Made by a program: the position numbers and the translations under genes. Of a DNA stretch of 51,434 bases, positions 25,064-33,155 are shown one piece after another. Each line of letters starts with the position of its first letter. The first letter of the stretch is position 1. The stretch covers positions 1 through 51,434 of the forward strand of contig JBBAEY010000005.1 in the NCBI GenBank assembly GCA_041655755.1, given 5' to 3'. The stretch comes from JAAYFT01 sp041655755. GTDB taxonomy: Bacteria; Bacillota; Clostridia; Tissierellales; Tissierellaceae. The notes under the pieces were generated by a model that saw only the letters and a list, made by a program, of their open reading frames with translations, did not search any database and had not been told where the DNA came from.

Positions 25064-25321
25064 TTATACCGCCCTTGCATAATCATCATAGTAAAGATTA
25101 TGATAATCCCCATTAATGATAACTTGTTCACTACTACTTTTTGAATAACGGTATTCGCTTATCTTGGAATTTAAAGACATCGACAGTAGCAATTCCATAT
25201 CAGAATTGTTACTGGAATCAATTTCGCCTATTCCTGCTCTAATTAGCATTTCTTCAAATTCCCCAATTTCCAAATCTTTAAAAAATTCATCAATCTTTTT
25301 TAAACGCTCATCCAAATACAT
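25064..25321 (-). CDS. Small protein, probable chaperone-dependent antitoxin
   Basis: I start at ATG 25321 (MYLDERLKKIDEFF), 8 bases after AGAGGGG, giving 85 residues. The first half is acidic and helical (DLEIGEFEEMLIRAGIGEIDS). The C-terminal tail is polar with exposed aromatic residues (EQVIINGDYHNLYYDDYARAV), as expected for a chaperone-addiction tail recognised by a SecB-like protein. I know no family by sequence alone. The position between an ART-like toxin and a SecB-like chaperone is the basis of the call. Confidence 0.6.
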   Translation of the reverse strand: MYLDERLKKIDEFFKDLEIGEFEEMLIRAGIGEIDSSNNSDMELLLSMSLNSKISEYRYSKSSSEQVIINGDYHNLYYDDYARAV

Positions 25322-25397
25322 ACTAAACACCCCTCTACTACTTTATTCTTGCCCTATTAATATAATTCATTCATTTTTAGTTTTATCTTAAGATGTT

Positions 25398-26069
25398 TTA
25401 AAATCCCTTTCTAGTCATTCTCGCATTATATATTAGGCTTTCATTATCATTTTTAGGATTTTCTGCATTATATAAACTATTAATTAAATTTTGAAATTCA
25501 TCAACCTTATGACTACAATCACAAAAACTCAAAGGAGTAACTACTTGAGGGTTCTTAACACAAATCTGTTTTTCTGATATATGATTTAATCTAATTGAAT
25601 TACCAACATACTTTTTACTTCTTCTTTTAAACGTCGCAATAACAATATCATACTCATCTAAATACCACATGTCATTAAACATTATATTCAAAACTACGCC
25701 ATCAGCTAACTCTGTATCAGAAAATCTTTGAAGGTATTGTTGCTTTATTTTGCAATTTTCATATATCTTATCAAATTCTATTTTGTTTCTAGGCCTGTCC
25801 AAATCAAAGATTCTATTTTTAGGTGTACGGACCTCACCTTCAAGTATCCCATATTTATCAAATAAACTATTCGGTGTGTTTGGATCTTTTTTAAATCTCC
25901 CCTTATACATATCCTTTATCCACTTGTAAGCATAAAAATCGTCCTCATAAAAATAACTTCCATCTCCCAACCAATGCTTGTCCCCACGTGATGAAACCAT
26001 TTTCTGTTGTTTTAACATTTCCTTGCCACGTGCTATTTCAGTGCCATGGTATAGTACCTCTACATACAT
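25398..26069 (-). CDS. ADP-ribosyltransferase-like toxin (CmdT-like by context)
   Basis: The 223-residue protein opens with LYHGTEIARGKEML (H8) and has WLGDGSYFYEDDFYAYKWI (Y39) about 30 residues later. This YHGT...GxGxYF...A pattern is the NAD-binding core of PARP-like ADP-ribosyltransferases. The third catalytic residue should lie further on, and the DGVVLNIMF / EYDIVIATF region (about 130-150) is a candidate. With the SecB-like chaperone and small antitoxin this matches the arrangement of CmdTAC phage defence, where CmdT ADP-ribosylates mRNA. GGGAGG precedes the ATG. The gene is AT-rich relative to the left part of the window. Target and activity are inference. Confidence 0.72.
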   Translation of the reverse strand: MYVEVLYHGTEIARGKEMLKQQKMVSSRGDKHWLGDGSYFYEDDFYAYKWIKDMYKGRFKKDPNTPNSLFDKYGILEGEVRTPKNRIFDLDRPRNKIEFDKIYENCKIKQQYLQRFSDTELADGVVLNIMFNDMWYLDEYDIVIATFKRRSKKYVGNSIRLNHISEKQICVKNPQVVTPLSFCDCSHKVDEFQNLINSLYNAENPKNDNESLIYNARMTRKGF

Positions 26070-26206
26070 AAGAGCCTCCCGAACAACGATTATATCAATG
26101 TGGTTACTTTAACACCTAACTATATAATTATCAACCTTTGCAATTTGAATCTATTATAGTTATTAGTCTACCCCTTAATCCCATAACTATATTAATATGT
26201 GTATAC

Positions 26207-26215
26207 ATTATACCA
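26207..26215 (-). promoter_or_regulatory. Extended -10 promoter of the ART/SecB operon
   Basis: TGGTATAAT on the minus strand is a perfect extended -10 (TGnTATAAT), about 140 bases before the toxin start. There is no strong -35, which is usual with extended -10 sites. Confidence 0.55.
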
Positions 26216-26271
26216 CAATCTTAGTTAAATAAACTATATCCCCTATAAATATTTAAATTAGAGGAAATGAG

Positions 26272-26299
26272 AAGGACAAGGGATTTAACCCTTGTCCTT
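26272..26299. terminator. Copy 2 of the repeated hairpin terminator
   Basis: AAGGACAAGGG / CCCTTGTCCTT with loop ATTTAA. It repeats 24615-24639 exactly. It ends the isochorismatase fragment on the minus strand and shields the toxin promoter. Confidence 0.85.
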
Positions 26300-26308
26300 T
26301 TCTCCTAG

Positions 26309-26530
26309 CTAAAGTGTTTCTATCAGTTCATCTGTTGTCACCACATCGCCAATCACATAATCTATATTCTTCAAAAATGCCTCGTGAAGTTCCACGCTTG
26401 TGCCAGCAACACAATCCGATACAACTATTGGTTGGACATCTCTTTGCATGGCATCTAGGGCTGTAGCGTAAACACAGACATTTGTTGCAGCACCTGCTAT
26501 AATCAAAGCTTTTTTCTTAAATGCCCTCAT
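26309..26530 (-). pseudogene. Isochorismatase-family cysteine hydrolase, C-terminal fragment
   Basis: Only the last 73 residues remain: KKALIIAGAATNVCVYATALDAMQRD holds the family nucleophile region (T-N-V-C) and is followed by the usual PIVVSDCVAGTS. Family members are about 180-210 residues with catalytic Asp and Lys in the missing N-terminal part, so the fragment cannot be active. The frame joins directly to a permease fragment near 26520, which marks a deletion junction. Confidence 0.8.
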
Positions 26531-26657
26531 CTAAAAAATACGTCAATATGGCAGTTACAAGTGATGTGGCCCCTGTAAGTTTTTCTTCCTTAAACATTTC
26601 AATCCCGACTTTTGCTAATATTATGCCTACACCTGCCATCATTCCGTTTAAAATTGC
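26517..26657 (-). pseudogene. NCS2 (xanthine/uracil-type) permease, internal fragment
   Basis: About 46 codons read SQAILNGMMAGVGIILAKVGIE ... LTGATSLVTAILTYFLDEGI before a stop. The hydrophobic pattern and GVGIILAKV are typical of AGZA/NCS2 permease helices. Both ends are missing: it is fused to the isochorismatase fragment on one side and meets the LysR fragment head-on at 26658. Family assignment is moderate. Confidence 0.55.
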
Positions 26658-27386
26658 TTGACTGATGCAGGAACAGAATATGTCCTATGGGCAAAACAAA
26701 TACTATATATGAATGAAAATTTAGAAAAGCGTTTACAGGACTATGCCTCTAAAGAATTGACCGTTATAAAGATGGGTATCCTCCCAGAATTCAGTGCATT
26801 TATTTTACCCGAGCCTTTGAGGACCTTCAGAGAGGAAAATCAAAATTCCTTTGTTCAGATAAGGGAGCTCAGCAGCAGCGATTTGAAAAAGAGCCTAGAG
26901 GAATCAGAGTTTGATTTCATAGTCGGACTCTCGCACCCTGACACCTACAAGTATTTTAATATACCACTCTTTGATGAAAAGATTGTTTTGGCAGTGACTC
27001 CTGATTTTATGCCTGCCGACAAGGACAGTAAAGAAGTCGATCTAGCCGAGTTTTCGGAGGCTCCATTTGTAATGATGGAAGAGGGTCAATTTCTATACAG
27101 GGTTTCCCATGACCTTTGTATGAATTCAGGATTTGTACCTAGGACTGTGGTGGAATGCTATAACTTAGAGACTGCCCTAAGGCTGATAAAGGCTGGAGTA
27201 GGAGTCTCTATTATCCCTGATTTGATGGCAAAGCTCATAGACGGATTGCAATATTATGATATCAAAGGAGCAACTCCGCAATCCCAAATATCTATAGTTT
27301 TTCGCCGGGACAAATACCTTACGAAATCGACAAAAAGGTTAATTAGATTAATCAAGAAGGGGACAAATATGCAGGCACCTTGCTAA
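26658..27386 (+). pseudogene. LysR-type regulator lacking its DNA-binding domain
   Basis: The frame opens LTDAGTEYVLWAKQIL, which in LysR proteins is residue 60 or so, at the end of the winged helix. A stop codon and foreign sequence replace the helix-turn-helix. The remaining 242 residues form a full LysR substrate-binding domain (VIKMGILPEFSAFILPEPLRTF ... FDFIVGLSHPDT ... LIKAGVGVSIIPDLMAKLI). No ribosome site precedes the TTG. It is therefore probably a relic, although expression as a free effector domain cannot be excluded. Confidence 0.82.
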
Positions 27387-27402
27387 TTTAGTCCCCTATA
27401 TC

Positions 27403-27954
27403 TCACTCCATTACTTGTTCCCTTAGCTTCTCCAAGGCCCTGGTCTTGGTATTGACTACTGTCCTATAGGACACGCCCAAGAGGGTGGCTATTTCCTCTA
27501 TCTTCATATCTTCCATATAAAAAAATATAAGCACCTCTCTTTGTCTATCCGTTAGGCTAGCCAATATATCTTTCACCCACTGGTTCTGCTCCTTATCTAA
27601 AACAAGATCCATAGGCCCCCTATCCTCCGACACTAAAAGGTCTATTAATTCCATATCGCTATCCCCTGCTACTTCATTCAGGCTATAGTTGACCTTTGTC
27701 TTGTTTTTATCCAAATACATATACCTGAGCATGGTCTTTACATAGCCTAAAAAATGTACACCCTTTCCGGCATCAAAATCCCCAATACATTCTAAAATCT
27801 TCACATTTCCGTCTTGGATTAGGTCCTCGTATTCATTGGGCCTATTGTAGTACTTTCTGATGGAAGATATAATTAGGGGCTGTAGCCTATTTATTATCTC
27901 CTCTCTTGCCTTTACATTTCCTTCCCTAGCACTAAAAAGCAGTTCATCGAACAT
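27403..27954 (-). CDS. Sigma-70 family RNA polymerase sigma factor (group 3/4, short)
   Basis: The 183-residue protein has region 2 (about 20-85: INRLQPLIISSIRKYYNRPNEYEDLIQDGNVKILECIGDFDAGKGVHFLGYV) and region 4 (about 130-180: SLTDRQREVLIFFYMEDMKIEEIATLLGVSYRTVVNTKTRALEKL). No region 1 or 3 is present. The spacing and RPNEYEDLIQDG motif resemble sigma factors of Clostridia linked to phage-like or stress genes. No anti-sigma gene adjoins. GGAGAG precedes the ATG. The target regulon is unknown. Confidence 0.85.
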   Translation of the reverse strand: MFDELLFSAREGNVKAREEIINRLQPLIISSIRKYYNRPNEYEDLIQDGNVKILECIGDFDAGKGVHFLGYVKTMLRYMYLDKNKTKVNYSLNEVAGDSDMELIDLLVSEDRGPMDLVLDKEQNQWVKDILASLTDRQREVLIFFYMEDMKIEEIATLLGVSYRTVVNTKTRALEKLREQVME

Positions 27955-28160
27955 ATGTTTCTCTCCTTTTTAACTAGAGTATAGTTAAAAGTTAGAAACA
28001 ATTGAAAAGCTGACTAATGCTAAGTCACAGCCCTATAAGATAGGGACAAATCAAAAGTCCCCATAAAATATAGGGACCTTCATATAATCATCATATGAAA
28101 TTATAAAAAACCTAGCAATTATTCATTACTAAAGCTAAAAGATTATAATAACAAATTACA

Positions 28161-28706
28161 CTAAAGTGTATTATTATTTAACATTCTTAGGTATTCAGTA
28201 AAGGTGGGCCTTGGCAGCACTCTTCTTTTTGCTAGCATCTTATGCCAGATCTTGTTGCCCTCTACTTCATCTATATATCCTGCTTTAAATGCAGCTACTA
28301 AAATATCCCCAGCTCCTATATGCTCTAAATTATATTTTCTTGCATATTTGGCCACATCTCTGAAGTTACTACTAGCTATTATTCCATTATAAGTCCTTGC
28401 CAAAGCAATCGCTGCAGCCTCCCCCCTACCTATTATAATTTCCCCTTTTGAAGGGGAAAATGCCAGTTCATAATACAAATGATACTCTTCAGTATCCAAT
28501 AGAATTTCTTTTATAGAAAGCTTATGCTCCTGAGTAAACTGATCCATTTTTCGTTTAAAGTGGGGAATGCTCGGATGGCAAAGCTCATCATAAACCTGTT
28601 TAGGCAATACTATTTTCTCTGGATACAAATCAAATAAAATATCCTCCCTACTTACCCACAAAAAAGCAGACAGGCAATCTGCATCAAAAAATAGCTTATT
28701 AGTCAT
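28161..28706 (-). CDS. PIN-like nuclease in XRE-ImmA operon
   Basis: I use ATG 28706 (MTNKLFFDADCLSAFLW), which overlaps the ImmA stop by 8 bases. The 181-residue protein opens with a PIN-type aspartate motif. It continues with VLPKQVYDELCHPSIPHF and GRGEAAAIALARTYNGIIASSNFRDVAKYARKY, and then IGAGDILVAAFKAGYID. The conserved E/D positions fit the DUF3368-like PIN group. As the last gene of an XRE-ImmA-PIN operon it is the probable toxin of a three-gene toxin/antitoxin-like unit. Confidence 0.78.
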   Translation of the reverse strand: MTNKLFFDADCLSAFLWVSREDILFDLYPEKIVLPKQVYDELCHPSIPHFKRKMDQFTQEHKLSIKEILLDTEEYHLYYELAFSPSKGEIIIGRGEAAAIALARTYNGIIASSNFRDVAKYARKYNLEHIGAGDILVAAFKAGYIDEVEGNKIWHKMLAKRRVLPRPTFTEYLRMLNNNTL

Positions 28707-29457
28707 ATCTTTCTTCCTCTTCTGTATCAAACCCGTAAACAATATCGGCCCTAAAGCCATCTAGTAATAATTCTTCATATTTACCAGTTGATACAAGTTC
28801 CTTGTCTTTTAATTCCTCGGCTAACCTTATATATTTGCCAAAAGTAGCATATTGCCTATCTTCTGGTGTGGGTGTGTATAGGGTATTATCATAGCCAAGT
28901 CGCCTAGCTGAGGATACTATTCCTATCTTCATAGTATCTGCTTTTTTATAGCTTAAATAGCCATCATTTACCAATCTCCATAGTATAGCCTGCCTACTCA
29001 TACCGAAATGCTGTTCTATTCTCACAACATCTTCCATATCAAGCCCCTGTTTTTCTTTTTCAAGCTGCCTTCTTACAAAATAGGATAGGGCTTCATAAGG
29101 TGCTAAAAAATACGATGCAAACATATCTGCTTCTTTTTCCCTAGGGGACTTACTCATTTCTAAATCTGTAAAGCAAACAATACTTTCAAAGTCTTCATGA
29201 AAATACAAATGATAAAGCTCATGGGCTATTGTAAATCGCTGCCTCCCATAGGTGGAAGTTGAATTGACCCCAATAATCTTATTTTTGCCATCCCTAATAC
29301 AAATCCCACTCACTCGATCACTCATAGGATAAAAAACTATAGTTAAATCATCGTTGTTATGAATAAGGGAGAATATATCGATTGGAGAGCTAGCATCCTC
29401 ACCAAATTCTTTTCTTAAATTTATAGCATCAGCATTTAATTCAATCTTTTCTTTCAA
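28699..29457 (-). CDS. ImmA/IrrE family metallo-endopeptidase
   Basis: The 252-residue protein has the zinc motif RFTIAHELYHLYFHED (H79, E80, H83) and the third-ligand helix EKEADMFASYFLAP. ImmA proteases cleave a partner XRE repressor to derepress target genes. Here the XRE gene lies 3 bases upstream and the PIN gene overlaps downstream, so the three act as a unit. The C-terminal 100 residues (KIGIVSSARRLGYDN...) are extra and may bind the PIN protein, which is inference. Confidence 0.9.
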   Translation of the reverse strand: MKEKIELNADAINLRKEFGEDASSPIDIFSLIHNNDDLTIVFYPMSDRVSGICIRDGKNKIIGVNSTSTYGRQRFTIAHELYHLYFHEDFESIVCFTDLEMSKSPREKEADMFASYFLAPYEALSYFVRRQLEKEKQGLDMEDVVRIEQHFGMSRQAILWRLVNDGYLSYKKADTMKIGIVSSARRLGYDNTLYTPTPEDRQYATFGKYIRLAEELKDKELVSTGKYEELLLDGFRADIVYGFDTEEEERYD

Positions 29458-29460
29458 ATT

Positions 29461-29802
29461 TTATTCCTCCCCCGTAAGCAAACCTTCCATAAAGCGTAAA
29501 TTAAGTGCTATTTTATTAATGGCAGCTATGGTATTTAAATCCTCAGTTGTGACACTTTTTGCCCTAAGGGCTATTGGCATTTGTGTAAATTCGCAGGACT
29601 CCTTTATAAAGTAGTCCACAGTACATCCAAACAGTTCTGCTGCTTTTTCAATTATATCTGCACTAAACTGTCTTTCACCCTTCTCACATTTTGAAATATA
29701 ACTTTGATCCACATCTAAATACTCAGCAACCATACTTTGTGTATAGCCACTATTATTTCGTAACTCGCTAAATCTTTTACCTACTAATTCAAAGTTTAAC
29801 AT
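29461..29802 (-). CDS. XRE-family helix-turn-helix regulator
   Basis: The 113-residue protein has a helix-turn-helix at about 8-65 (RFSELRNNSGYTQSMVAEYLDVDQSYISKCEKGERQFSADII) and a helical tail (TIAAINKIALNLRFMEGLL). AAAGGGAGGTG precedes the ATG. It is the first gene of the operon with ImmA and PIN and probably represses that operon until cleaved. Confidence 0.9.
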   Translation of the reverse strand: MLNFELVGKRFSELRNNSGYTQSMVAEYLDVDQSYISKCEKGERQFSADIIEKAAELFGCTVDYFIKESCEFTQMPIALRAKSVTTEDLNTIAAINKIALNLRFMEGLLTGEE

Positions 29803-29982
29803 AGTTACACCTCCCTTTGACTATATTATATTCTAGTGTTGTCATATTTGCAATCAAATATTCCTCTCAAAATATGACACATAGAGGTTCTTTTTACCCT
29901 TGACATAACAGTACCTATATTTTAGACCCCCATCAATTATCGAAAAATCATATGGAATTGTAATAAACTTAATAATTATGAA

Positions 29983-30013
29983 AAAAATAGACAAGGTGCT
30001 TAACACCTTGTCC
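29983..30013 (-). terminator. Terminator of the polysaccharide operon
   Basis: GACAAGGTG / CACCTTGTC (9 bp, 5-base loop) is followed by a T-run on the minus strand, at the stop codon of the dehydratase. Confidence 0.8.
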
Positions 30014-31862
30014 TACATGCTACTTGTACTTTTTGTATCGCAATAGTTTGGTACCATGGTCTTGACAAATTCCCTGATGTCCTCGTCGCTACCATTCTGT
30101 ATCAATTCATTGGCACTGTCTAGATATTTGAGAAGCAGCCTATAGTCAGTGAATATGGGCTTACCTATGAAGATTTTATGGTGCTTGGTTGAGGAAATTC
30201 CCTCCTCGTCCATGAGGAGTTCCTCAAATAGCTTCTCACCCGGCCTGAGACCTGTGATCTCAATGGGAATGTCTATATCTGGCTCAAATCCCGATAATCT
30301 AATTAAATCTTTGGCTAAATTCAATATTTTGACTGGCTCTCCCATATCCAGTATAAATATCTCCCCACCTGTCGCCATAGCTCCGGCCTGAATAACCAAT
30401 TGGACAGCTTCGGGTATAGTCATGAAATATCTAATCACTTCCTCATGGGTCACCGTAACTGGCCACCCTCGGCGATTTGCTTCTTAAATAGTGGAATAAC
30501 ACTGCCATTGCTGCCCAGCACATTGCCAAATCTAACTGCTACGAAATCCGTTTGACTGACCCTATCAATAGACTGGACAATCATCTCGCATATCCTCTTG
30601 CTAGCCCCCATTATATTAGTTGGATTAACAGCCTTGTCCGTGGATATCATGACAAACCTGTCCACCTTGTAGGTAGACGATGCCTCAGCCAAGTTAAGCG
30701 TCCCAAATACGTTGTTTTTGAGGGCCTCCTTTGGACTAAATTCCATGAGTGGTACATGCTTGTGGGCCGCAGCGTGAAATACAACGTCTGGTCTTTCCCT
30801 AGCCATTAGCTCAAATATCCTTTCCCTGTCCCTGACAGAGGCAATATAGGTCTTTAAATCTAAATCCTTGTGAAGTCTCAAGAGTTCATTTTGTATATCA
30901 TAGGCATTGTTCTCGTATATATCTAGGACAATAAGCCTCCTAGGGCTAAATCTGGATATCTGCCTACAGAGCTCAGAGCCAATAGAGCCCCCTCCACCTG
31001 TAACCAGTACTACCTTGTCAGTTAAATAGCTGCTTATCTCCTCCAAATCCACCTTTATTGGGTCCCTGCCCAGGAGGTCCTCTATATCCACGTCCCTAAT
31101 ATTCTTGATGCTTACCTTCCCGTCAATCAATTCAAACATACCCGGTACAATCTTTAGCTTGCATTTTGTTTCCTTTGCAATCTCTACAATATCCTTTATC
31201 TCCCTCCTAGAAGCAGAAGGAATAGCAATTATTATTTCGTCTATCTTGAGTTTCTTGGCCTTGGCTACTATATCGTCCCTATTGCCTACTACAGGGACAC
31301 CATTTATCATTTGACCTTGCTTATCGTTGTTGTCGTCTATAATTGCCACTGGCCTGCTATTTAACTGGGTATGGTTTTTATATTCCCTGATAACCAAGGC
31401 TCCTGCATCACCGCCCCCAATTATCATGACGGACTTGTGCCTTGTATGACTGAGCAAATTGCCTCCCATAGTGGAAAATGCCCTAAAGCTAAATCTTACC
31501 CCCCCGATTAAAAACATATCCAATAAAGCTACAAGTATGTAAATGCTCCTAGGTAGCATGTCCCGTCTAACCACCATATAGCTGAGGACTGCAGCATTGG
31601 ACAAAATACTTGCCATTACAATGGTCATGAGCTCCTCTATGCTGGCGTACTTCCATACGGGCCTATAGAGCTTCAGGAAAAAAAAGACAAGCAACTTAAT
31701 TGCTGTAATGTAGAGAAGGTGCTCCCTATATTTTAAAAAATAAGAAGTAAATTGTTTCCCCACAATGTCCCCTTCAAACCTTATGTAAAGTGAAAGTATG
31801 TAGGATATATTGATTAATATGGCGTCTATAGCCAATAAACTTATTATCTTTTTTTGCTTCAT
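30013..31862 (-). pseudogene. UDP-sugar 4,6-dehydratase (CapD/PglF/FlaA1 type), frameshifted
   Basis: Two overlapping frames encode one protein. The first (from ATG 31862, MKQKKIISLL) has four membrane helices, a Rossmann-like GGGDAGAL domain and a second nucleotide fold VTGGGGSIGSEL. The catalytic stretch TDKAVNPTNIMGASK follows, and the frame ends wrongly at ...AEGGQLR. The second resumes as VTHEEVIRYFMTIPEAVQLV and ends in GLRPGEKLFEELL. Adding one G in the run at 30461-30464 restores EGGPVTVTHEEV. Intact proteins are about 600-620 residues, as here when joined. A single-base error in sequencing is as likely as a real mutation. The enzyme starts the route to bacillosamine or related sugars. 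Confidence 0.88.
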
Positions 31863-31934
31863 TTTCAACACCCCAAATAAAAGACTTGTCTTTCCCACTA
31901 ATTATAACAAAATATTCGATATTTTGCCATGGAA

Positions 31935-31961
31935 AATAAAAAAGGGACAAAGACCGTCCCT
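31935..31961 (-). terminator. Partial terminator between Wzz-like gene and dehydratase
   Basis: AGGGAC / GTCCCT (6 bp) is followed by a T-rich stretch on the minus strand. It overlaps the stop of the Wzz-like gene. It may attenuate transcription into the dehydratase. Confidence 0.6.
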
Positions 31962-33141
31962 ATTCTGTTGACTTCCAATATTCTATAAAAAATGCCGCAA
32001 ATACTCCTAGCATGAGCCCCAAGACTGTAGCTATGGCGAGGTTCAATGCCTTCCTAGGCCCTACAGGCACTGTGGTTGGATAGGCCTTGGATATGATTGT
32101 AATACTGGCCTCTCCTATCTGGGCTGATTCTGTAACCCTGAGTTCCTCATATTTTTTAACGAAGGCCTCATAGGTCTTCTGGGCTATGTCTACCTTTTGA
32201 GCTATGATGTTTTCCTTATGCTTCTTGTCCTGTAGTTCTACCTGAATATCCTCTATTTCCTTTTGCAGGCCTTCTATGGTTGTATTCATAGTGTCCCTAG
32301 AGGCCTCTAACTCTGCCAATTCAATCTTTAGGATTCTAGTGCTGTCGTCTATCAGTATGTTGCCTGACTCCCTATTCAGTACTATGCTGCTGCCCTTTGA
32401 AGGACTCGACTTAGCCACCTCAATGGCTGATTTGAGGGCAGACTCCCTAATTGAAAGGTCATTGAGCTGGGACTTGTAGCTGGTTATCTGGCCTAGCTTT
32501 GCACTTAACTCTAGGTCCAGCTCCGATGCTCCCCTTGGCTGGGACAATAGTTCCTTCTGCTCTAGGAGGGCGTCGTCATAGTAGTCCTTTTCCTTTTCCA
32601 TCTGGGCCTTTACATACTCCGAGGAAGATGTAGCCCTTTTCCTTATATTGTCCGACACCACCTCAATGAAGTTTTCTCCTACCCTGTTGACTATCATGGC
32701 AGCCCTTTCGGGGTCGGTACTGGTCCTCTTTATCTTAATCAACTGGGTATCCTTTACAGTTTCCAAGGTAATCTTTCTGGCAAAGGATTCAATTGTAAAC
32801 TCGTCCTCTAGGTGGAGGTCCTCCATGGTCTTGTTTATGACCGCTGGCGTCTTTATCTGCTGCTTGTAGGTCTCTATATTCATGCTGGGATACTTGGATA
32901 TGGCGTCCAGCATGTTTTCAACATTGCCAGTACTTATGGTGTTGTTCCCTAGGTTCTCGCTGGAATTAGAGGCCATGAGTATCATCTCCACCTCGTATTG
33001 GGGCTTGGCAATGAAAAAGCTGTAGATTCCAGCCAAGACTATGGCAGCTATGGTTACACCTACTATGAGGACCTTCCTCTTAATCAAAATTTCAATTAAT
33101 TCCCTAAGGCTTATTTCTTCCATTACTTGATTTTCACTCAT
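31960..33141 (-). CDS. Wzz/GumC-type polysaccharide chain-length protein
   Basis: The 393-residue protein has membrane helices at about 24-44 (VLIVGVTIAAIVLAGIYSFF) and near the end (LNLAIATVLGLMLGVFAAFFIEYW). Between them is a Wzz domain followed by a long coiled coil (about 170-330) with the YVKAQMEKEKDYYDDALLEQKE pattern. The proline-rich PVGPRKAL motif precedes the last helix. It sets the length of exported polysaccharide. The tyrosine kinase CpsD that usually accompanies it is absent. GGGGGAAAAAAATG marks the start. Confidence 0.88.
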   Translation of the reverse strand: MSENQVMEEISLRELIEILIKRKVLIVGVTIAAIVLAGIYSFFIAKPQYEVEMILMASNSSENLGNNTISTGNVENMLDAISKYPSMNIETYKQQIKTPAVINKTMEDLHLEDEFTIESFARKITLETVKDTQLIKIKRTSTDPERAAMIVNRVGENFIEVVSDNIRKRATSSSEYVKAQMEKEKDYYDDALLEQKELLSQPRGASELDLELSAKLGQITSYKSQLNDLSIRESALKSAIEVAKSSPSKGSSIVLNRESGNILIDDSTRILKIELAELEASRDTMNTTIEGLQKEIEDIQVELQDKKHKENIIAQKVDIAQKTYEAFVKKYEELRVTESAQIGEASITIISKAYPTTVPVGPRKALNLAIATVLGLMLGVFAAFFIEYWKSTE

Positions 33142-33155
33142 TTTTTTCCCCCATT

